IMG/VR virus record: IMGVR_UViG_3300046163_000022 | Location: 1-24,722 of that record | Length of the DNA: 24,722 bases | Source of the DNA: a virus | Direction: 5' to 3' (one strand) | Part shown: positions 21,239 through 24,722 of the stretch, one piece after another | Layout of the letters: each line of letters starts with the position of its first letter | How positions within the stretch are numbered: the stretch's first letter is position 1 | Program-made: the position numbers and the translations under genes | Notes under the pieces: generated by a model | Databases searched by the model: none | Seen by the model: the letters and a program-made list of their open reading frames with translations, nothing else | What the model was told of the DNA's origin: nothing

Positions 21239-21658
21239 TTAATAATTTGGTCTAAAGTATGTATCTGCCTCTCTTTGTTCGTTGTTAGAGATATATGATT
21301 CAGCACCTGTTTCACCACCTGGTTGGAATATTAATCTAATTAGACCTTGTTTACCTATACCTATAGTTGGTTTATCTGTAGGTCCAAATGGTGGTGTTGT
21401 ACAAAATTGATAAAATCCATTTCTATGCTGCTCACCAAAACCAGGAATTGAGCTTGTGTCTGCAAACCATTTAGTGTACCTATCATTAGAAATGAATGTT
21501 GCTCCAGAAACTAACGGAAATGGCCCTAACCATTCCTGTGTGTTTAAAGATCTAAACCAGGTCCACATGCCACCTGTTACTTCATAGGTTGCAATAGGAC
21601 CATTCCAGTACATTTCGATACTTGGTGTAGCTCCTATAGTTATTACTTGTGCAGTCAT
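21239..21658 (-). CDS. 139-residue beta-rich structural protein, unknown
   Basis: Reads MTAQVITIGATPSIEMYWNG, TGGMWTWFRSLNTQEWLGPF, YTKWFADTSSIPGFGEQHRN. It is rich in Trp, Phe, Gly, Pro and Thr with no membrane segment, looking like a beta-sandwich or a small fibre/decoration subunit. Its place before the portal suggests a virion protein. The TATATTTCTTA motif lies 27 bases upstream, farther than in the other genes; the ATG at 21658 is the only good start. Confidence 0.5.
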   Translation of the reverse strand: MTAQVITIGATPSIEMYWNGPIATYEVTGGMWTWFRSLNTQEWLGPFPLVSGATFISNDRYTKWFADTSSIPGFGEQHRNGFYQFCTTPPFGPTDKPTIGIGKQGLIRLIFQPGGETGAESYISNNEQREADTYFRPNY

Positions 21659-21680
21659 ACTTAATAATTATGTTTATCTA

Positions 21681-21696
21681 ATAAGAAATATAAAAA
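21681..21696 (-). promoter_or_regulatory. TATATTTCTTA motif before the 139-residue gene
   Basis: Minus-strand TTTTTTATATTTCTTATTAG followed by AT, then a 25-base A/T-rich leader to the ATG at 21658. Core at 21685-21692. In this copy the base pattern after the core (TATTAGAT) still resembles the other sites even though no ATG follows, which supports a transcription rather than a translation signal. Confidence 0.5.
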
Positions 21697-21726
21697 AGCT
21701 TCGAGTTGTAAGGAGATAAATACTAT

Positions 21727-22194
21727 ATGATAAAACATATAAAATATGGTGCATATGAGTGCATGAGTCAACCATTGAAAGGTTTACAAGATGAATTAAC
21801 TCAAGATCTACTCGATGCCATTAAACAATTAGATTGGACAGACTATCAGCTCTGGACACATGGAAGCATTCTGGGTACAGCACCAGCCAATGATATAGAT
21901 TTTACTATAATAGGACCACGAGATAACCAGAGGATCTCTGAGTTATTAGAAGGATGTGTTAGACTAGGTTATGAACGTAATATCCAAACAGATACTAAAT
22001 ACATAGTAGAAGGTGAACTATATGATTGGGCTACTGGTAAATCTCAATGTAATATCGAAGCACACTACCAACCAGAAATATGGATTAATGGTACTACATA
22101 TAAATATGGTACACTAGTCGATGGTTTATGGTTAACTGAAAGACATTGGCCAATGGCTAAGTCAGCACCCTACTCACCTTTAAGATTGATATAA
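21727..22194 (+). CDS. Nucleotidyltransferase-like protein, lone plus-strand gene
   Basis: 155 residues. Residues 45-60 carry HGSILGTAPANDIDFT, the pol-beta-type nucleotidyltransferase signature (G-S then D-x-D: Gly46-Ser47, Asp56, Asp58) that binds metal and NTP. The third acidic residue is uncertain (IEAH at about 120 is a candidate). Related stand-alone domains add nucleotides or phosphates to proteins or tRNA, or serve in toxin-antitoxin pairs. A good Shine-Dalgarno-like AAGGAG lies 11 bases before the ATG, unlike its neighbours. It is the only plus-strand gene inside the structural block, so probably an inserted accessory gene (moron). Confidence 0.65.
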   Translation: MIKHIKYGAYECMSQPLKGLQDELTQDLLDAIKQLDWTDYQLWTHGSILGTAPANDIDFTIIGPRDNQRISELLEGCVRLGYERNIQTDTKYIVEGELYDWATGKSQCNIEAHYQPEIWINGTTYKYGTLVDGLWLTERHWPMAKSAPYSPLRLI

Positions 22195-22197
22195 AAA

Positions 22198-22221
22198 AAG
22201 GGTAACATTTCTGCTACCCTT
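22198..22221. terminator. Bidirectional terminator between convergent genes
   Basis: AAGGGTA (22198-22204) pairs with TACCCTT (22215-22221) over a 10-base loop. On the minus strand it is followed by a run of T (complement of the A-run from 22199 down to 22193), on the plus strand by TTAATT. It ends both the nucleotidyltransferase transcript and, more strongly, the leftward head transcript. Confidence 0.75.
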
Positions 22222-22245
22222 AATTATGAAAAATTCTGTTTTAGC

Positions 22246-22761
22246 TTACGCCTCTACAATTGATCCTGTAACTTCAAATGCTGGTTGTTCTTCCATACCA
22301 GAGAAAGTTAGTTCATATCCGTTTCTATCACCGTATGCAACGCCAGATACAGATGTACCTGCTGTCATATAAGCTCCTCTTTGGATACCTACTGAAAAGT
22401 ATTTGTTGTTGTTATCTTTAAATACAACTACCATTTCATTGTTCTGAGATAATAATAAGATTTGGTCGCGCTTAGCAGCTTCCATCTTATTTAGAATCAT
22501 AGTTAATGCTTGGTCGTAAAATACTGTTCCATTTTCGTTAGAAACATTGATAGTTTCTGTGAAAGAACTAGTTTGTCTTGGAACTTCAAACGCAAAGAAA
22601 TCACTAGGTGTTAATGCTGAACCTCCAACTGTAATAGCTGAAATTGTTCCATTAGATTCAGTGATAGACTCAACTGGTCCGTTAGCGATAAAGATTTTGT
22701 CAATACCACCATTAGAGTCGTTACAGTCTAATGTAAATCCTGATGTTATATCACATGCCAT
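22246..22761 (-). CDS. Major tail (tube)-like structural protein
   Basis: 171 residues: MACDITSGFTLDCNDSNGGI, DKIFIANGPVES, then TSSFTETINVSNENGTVFYD, QALTMILNKMEAAKRDQILL, LSQNNEMVVVFKDNNNKYFS and VSGVAYGDRNGYELTFSGME. This pattern (TETI-x-x-S-x-ENGT-x-FY, then GDRNGY-x-LTFSG) recurs in Bacteroidota phages and bacterial tail-like clusters; I read it as a tail tube or major tail protein from beta-rich content and location just after the capsid. A less likely alternative is a head decoration protein. It has the TAACTAAAAAAA element upstream and a terminator downstream. Confidence 0.6.
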   Translation of the reverse strand: MACDITSGFTLDCNDSNGGIDKIFIANGPVESITESNGTISAITVGGSALTPSDFFAFEVPRQTSSFTETINVSNENGTVFYDQALTMILNKMEAAKRDQILLLSQNNEMVVVFKDNNNKYFSVGIQRGAYMTAGTSVSGVAYGDRNGYELTFSGMEEQPAFEVTGSIVEA

Positions 22762-22774
22762 AGTATCTTATTGT

Positions 22775-22786
22775 TTTTTTTAGTTA
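22775..22786 (-). promoter_or_regulatory. TAACTAAAAAAA element before the tail-tube-like gene
   Basis: Minus-strand TAACTAAAAAAA, 14 bases before the A of the ATG at 22761. Identical elements precede the capsid (23740-23751) and scaffold (24355-24366) genes. Bacteroidota ribosomes favour A-rich unstructured leaders, so this is a likely translation enhancer for abundant proteins. Confidence 0.5.
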
Positions 22787-22790
22787 ATTA

Positions 22791-22818
22791 AACCAGAGCC
22801 ACCTGAGCAGCTCTGGTT
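22791..22818 (-). terminator. Hairpin after the major capsid gene
   Basis: AACCAGAGC pairs with GCTCTGGTT (9 perfect pairs) over a 10-base loop, 9 bases past the capsid stop. The following bases (TAATTAACTAAAAAAA) are not a T-run, so it is a leaky terminator or a 3' stabilising structure that raises capsid mRNA level. Confidence 0.6.
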
Positions 22819-22826
22819 ATATAAAT

Positions 22827-23726
22827 TTACGCCATATCGTTAGTAGCGAATAGGTTTACTTCACCTACTCCAACTCCTAATCTCCAAGCAGCTCTAAACT
22901 TCATTACGTCAGATGCTTCGTCATAGAAGAATCTAAAGTTATCTAACTCATCAGTTAAACCAGTTGCAGCAAGAATCATCTTACCTGGACCTGAAAATTT
23001 AAAATTGCTACCAACTAAACCTGAAGACTTAACTACAGTTACATTAGTACCAGGTAATTCAACTACATCGTTACCAGATACTGAATCATAGTGGTATAAG
23101 TTAGAAGCAACTAAACCTCTTACTAGGGCTCTATAAGCGTCAGGAGAAACAACCATAATCAAGTCATCTCTATCTTTAACTGCTTCGTCAATTGCATCAT
23201 ATAAGTCTAATGCTTGCTCAACTGCGTTTTGTGCAGTCCATGCAGCTGGAGTACCAGCTTGTAAGTTAGCACCGTTTGCAGATGTAATCTGTGCTTTTAA
23301 ACCAGGAGTCGTACCGAAACCATTGATCAAGAAACCTTCGTTGTACTTTCTCAATTTGTCAGCGTAAGACTCAGAGATTACTTCCTCGAAAGGAATGAAA
23401 TCGTTACCAGTACCAGCGTTCATAAATGCTGATTGGTATACTGATCTTAAATCTTCAACACACATCTCAGTCTTAGATTGTAAAGACTCGATAGTTACGT
23501 TTACTTGTGTGTAAGTTACTTCACCGTCTGAAGACCAACCACAAGATAATGCTGATACAGGTAAGTCTGCATCAACTAAATTAATAGCGACTGTTCCACT
23601 TGTGAACCCGCTTCTTAGATCTACATAATCAAGTAAATCCGTTTTTAATACAGCCTTCGAGATAAGGTCCAATGATAATTGGTCCGTATATGCTGGAAGA
23701 GCTGAAATGTCAAATCCAAATGCCAT
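22827..23726 (-). CDS. Major capsid protein
   Basis: 299 residues. The N-terminus (MAFGFDISALPAYTDQLSLD, LISKAVLKTDLLDYVDLRSG) and the segments VTIESLQSKTEMCVEDLRSV, EEVISESYADKLRKYNEGFL, DRDDLIMVVSPDAYRALVRG, and RFFYDEASDVMKFRAAWRLG, VGVGEVNLFATN are consistent with an HK97-fold capsid protein of Bacteroidota phages. Position after an acidic scaffold-like gene, a strong A-rich leader and a terminator hairpin all fit the most abundant virion protein. It may be trimmed by the protease at 492-1526. Confidence 0.8.
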   Translation of the reverse strand: MAFGFDISALPAYTDQLSLDLISKAVLKTDLLDYVDLRSGFTSGTVAINLVDADLPVSALSCGWSSDGEVTYTQVNVTIESLQSKTEMCVEDLRSVYQSAFMNAGTGNDFIPFEEVISESYADKLRKYNEGFLINGFGTTPGLKAQITSANGANLQAGTPAAWTAQNAVEQALDLYDAIDEAVKDRDDLIMVVSPDAYRALVRGLVASNLYHYDSVSGNDVVELPGTNVTVVKSSGLVGSNFKFSGPGKMILAATGLTDELDNFRFFYDEASDVMKFRAAWRLGVGVGEVNLFATNDMA

Positions 23727-23739
23727 AATTTTTAATTAA

Positions 23740-23751
23740 TTTTTTTAGTTA
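23740..23751 (-). promoter_or_regulatory. TAACTAAAAAAA element before the capsid gene
   Basis: Minus-strand TAACTAAAAAAA, 14 bases before the A of the ATG at 23726, followed by TTAATTAAAAATT. Same element as at 22775 and 24355. Candidate translation enhancer. Confidence 0.5.
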
Positions 23752-23756
23752 TTAGT

Positions 23757-24344
23757 TTACGATTTGCGAATAGCGCGTAATGCATCCATTCTTTCTGCTA
23801 GTTTTTGGTCAGCGATAACTTTGTTTTCGCTAAACGTATTTCTAACAGGTTTTGCCGCAGGTTCATCAGCGACAGTGTTAAATCTTTCTTTTAAGGTAGA
23901 AAGCTCCTCTTTAATCTTTGTTAACTCGTCAGTGTAAGGTAGTAACATTTCAGCGATTCCAGCTAACATGCCTTCAGCGTCAAACTCTACTTTCTCTTCC
24001 TCTTCGATAACTTCTTCCATTTCAACTTCTTCTTTCTTTTCTTCTTCAGAAGCTTCAACTTCAGCGCCACCTTCTTCAATAGAAGAGATTTCACCATTTT
24101 CACCAACAGTTATGATTAGTCCATCAGTTGTCTCATGCTTGCCTGCAGGCGCAAATGGATCTTCTGAAGCACCTTCTCCAGCTCTTACAAAAAGGATTGC
24201 TCCATCTTGTAATTCACCTTCAGTGTAAACTTCAGTACCATCCACTAGAGTTGCCTCTGCAAACTTGTTTTCAACAACAGTAACTTCTTCAGTTGATGCA
24301 CCCAGCATCACCTTAAGTTTTGTAATTGCGTCATTGACTGTCAT
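23757..24344 (-). CDS. Scaffold/head accessory protein (acidic)
   Basis: 195 residues. The N-terminal half (MTVNDAITKLKVMLGASTEE, FAEATLVDGTEVYTEGELQD, PFAPAGKHETTDGLIITVGE) is a pattern found in Bacteroidota phages between the protease and the capsid gene. A Glu-rich stretch (about 95-120) and a helical C-terminus (MLAGIAEMLLPYTDELTKIK, EELSTLKERFN, AERMDALRAIRKS) follow, as in capsid scaffolds. Role inferred: internal scaffold for prohead assembly, removed by the protease. It starts the head transcript, with the TATATTTCTT motif 49 bases upstream and TAACTAAAAAAA 11 bases upstream. Confidence 0.65.
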   Translation of the reverse strand: MTVNDAITKLKVMLGASTEEVTVVENKFAEATLVDGTEVYTEGELQDGAILFVRAGEGASEDPFAPAGKHETTDGLIITVGENGEISSIEEGGAEVEASEEEKKEEVEMEEVIEEEEKVEFDAEGMLAGIAEMLLPYTDELTKIKEELSTLKERFNTVADEPAAKPVRNTFSENKVIADQKLAERMDALRAIRKS

Positions 24345-24354
24345 ACTTGTTAAG

Positions 24355-24366
24355 TTTTTTTAGTTA
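24355..24366 (-). promoter_or_regulatory. TAACTAAAAAAA element before the scaffold gene
   Basis: Minus-strand TAACTAAAAAAA, 11 bases before the A of the ATG at 24344, followed by CTTAACAAGT. Third copy of the element seen before the two next head/tail genes. Confidence 0.5.
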
Positions 24367-24390
24367 ATGTCTGACTTTGTGCCAGATATA

Positions 24391-24420
24391 AAGAAATATA
24401 GAAAGCTATAAAATTGACAA
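24391..24420 (-). promoter_or_regulatory. Candidate promoter of the head transcript
   Basis: Minus-strand TATATTTC (24400-24393) with TTG (24420-24418) 17 bases upstream. This is close to the Bacteroidota promoter pattern TTG then TAnnTTTG (last base C instead of G). The core GAAATATA is the same as at four other sites in the window. A leader of about 40 bases to the ATG at 24344 follows. Best-supported promoter in the window. Confidence 0.55.
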
Positions 24421-24437
24421 AAACTAAAAAAAAGTGC

Positions 24438-24464
24438 TCAAATATTTTTTTATGTCAAATATTT
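24438..24464. repeat. Direct repeat TCAAATATTT, two copies 17 bases apart
   Basis: TCAAATATTT at 24438-24447 and 24455-24464, the second extended to the palindrome CAAATATTTG (24456-24465). They lie in the 161-base divergent region between the scaffold gene and the plus-strand gene at 24506. Could be paired operator half-sites; AT-rich sequence makes chance repeats common. Confidence 0.35.
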
Positions 24465-24505
24465 GTGGTATATTAGTAGAGTAATAATTAATAAAACAAA
24501 TAAAA

Positions 24506-24722
24506 ATGACACATTATTTCACATCAACACTTGAGAAGCCAGTAGCTGGCGATTCAATCGTTTCATTCGGAGCGGGTAGTTTAATTACTAAAGACATGAT
24601 TCTTAACAAGTTTAAGTTCGAGAAGGACTACTGTAAGAAGCACTATCAACCTACATTGTGGACTTATTTTAACTATACGTCACAAAGAATGGAGTTTGCC
24701 GACAAGAAAGCTCAGTTCCGTG
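24506..24722 (+). CDS. N-terminal part of an unrecognised plus-strand protein (cut by the window end)
   Basis: ATG at 24506-24508, open to the last base (72 codons visible). It reads MTHYFTSTLEKPVAGDSIVS, FGAGSLITKDMILNKFKFEK, DYCKKHYQPTLWTYFNYTSQ, RMEFADKKAQFR. An A-rich leader (AATAAAACAAATAAAA before ATG) of the Bacteroidota type precedes it and a TATATT box lies at 24469-24474. No motif recognised. It is transcribed divergently from the head genes and is probably the first of an early or middle plus-strand operon outside the window. Confidence 0.65.
   Translation, partial: MTHYFTSTLEKPVAGDSIVSFGAGSLITKDMILNKFKFEKDYCKKHYQPTLWTYFNYTSQRMEFADKKAQFR

Noticed and set aside
23968-24228. 86-codon Ser-rich plus-strand open frame
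   Set aside because: It is the complement of the Glu-rich scaffold segment; poly-Ser is what antisense GAA/GAG repeats give.
1-24722. tRNA genes, CRISPR arrays, insertion sequences, integrase or attachment sites
   Set aside because: None could be supported by cloverleaf, repeat-spacer pattern, transposase or recombinase motifs on either strand.

Overview
The window is most likely part of a tailed, double-stranded DNA phage (Caudoviricetes) that infects a Bacteroidota host, probably a marine flavobacterium. The evidence is an AT-rich sequence, densely packed and often overlapping genes, a nearly complete set of virion genes, A-rich rather than Shine-Dalgarno-like start regions, and surface domains typical of Bacteroidota (SprB-like and PKD repeats). 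I see no integrase, tRNA, rRNA, CRISPR array or insertion sequence, and no recognisable endolysin. Host and lifestyle are inference.

Layout. Almost everything between 325 and 24344 is on the minus strand and reads right to left. It starts at 24344 with a scaffold/head accessory protein, the major capsid protein and a tail-tube-like protein, closed by a terminator at about 22200. A lone plus-strand nucleotidyltransferase-like gene (21727-22194) interrupts the block. Then come a small structural protein, the portal, a head-tail connector, a holin-like membrane protein, a PKD-repeat protein and a beta-helix tail spike, closed by a terminator at about 16131-16163. The intergenic region 15899-16216 holds a strong plus-strand terminator with no gene in front of it, so it may encode a small RNA. 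From 15898 leftward follow small regulators (two helix-turn-helix proteins), a lambda O/P-like replication pair (initiator plus DnaC-like loader), a phage sigma-like factor, small membrane and cysteine-motif proteins, TerS-like and TerL packaging genes, tail completion proteins, a 1387-residue tail protein with SprB-like repeats, the tape measure and an XkdF-type prohead protease. Short plus-strand genes lie at both ends of the window.

Notable points. (1) Five genes between 8.0 and 15.1 kb (a tail protein, an HK97-gp10-like protein, TerL, TerS-like and the replication initiator) are interrupted by six single-base +1 frame changes, all in the same direction; the conserved protein resumes each time one base further on. 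This means either systematic insertion errors or frequent +1 recoding. (2) The motif TATATTTCT(T/A)A sits immediately before five minus-strand genes, in three of them at exactly the same distance from the ATG. It is a candidate late promoter, possibly read by the phage sigma-like factor. (3) Three head/tail genes share TAACTAAAAAAA 11-14 bases before the start codon, a candidate translation enhancer. No database search was run; all family names come from reading the translated proteins.
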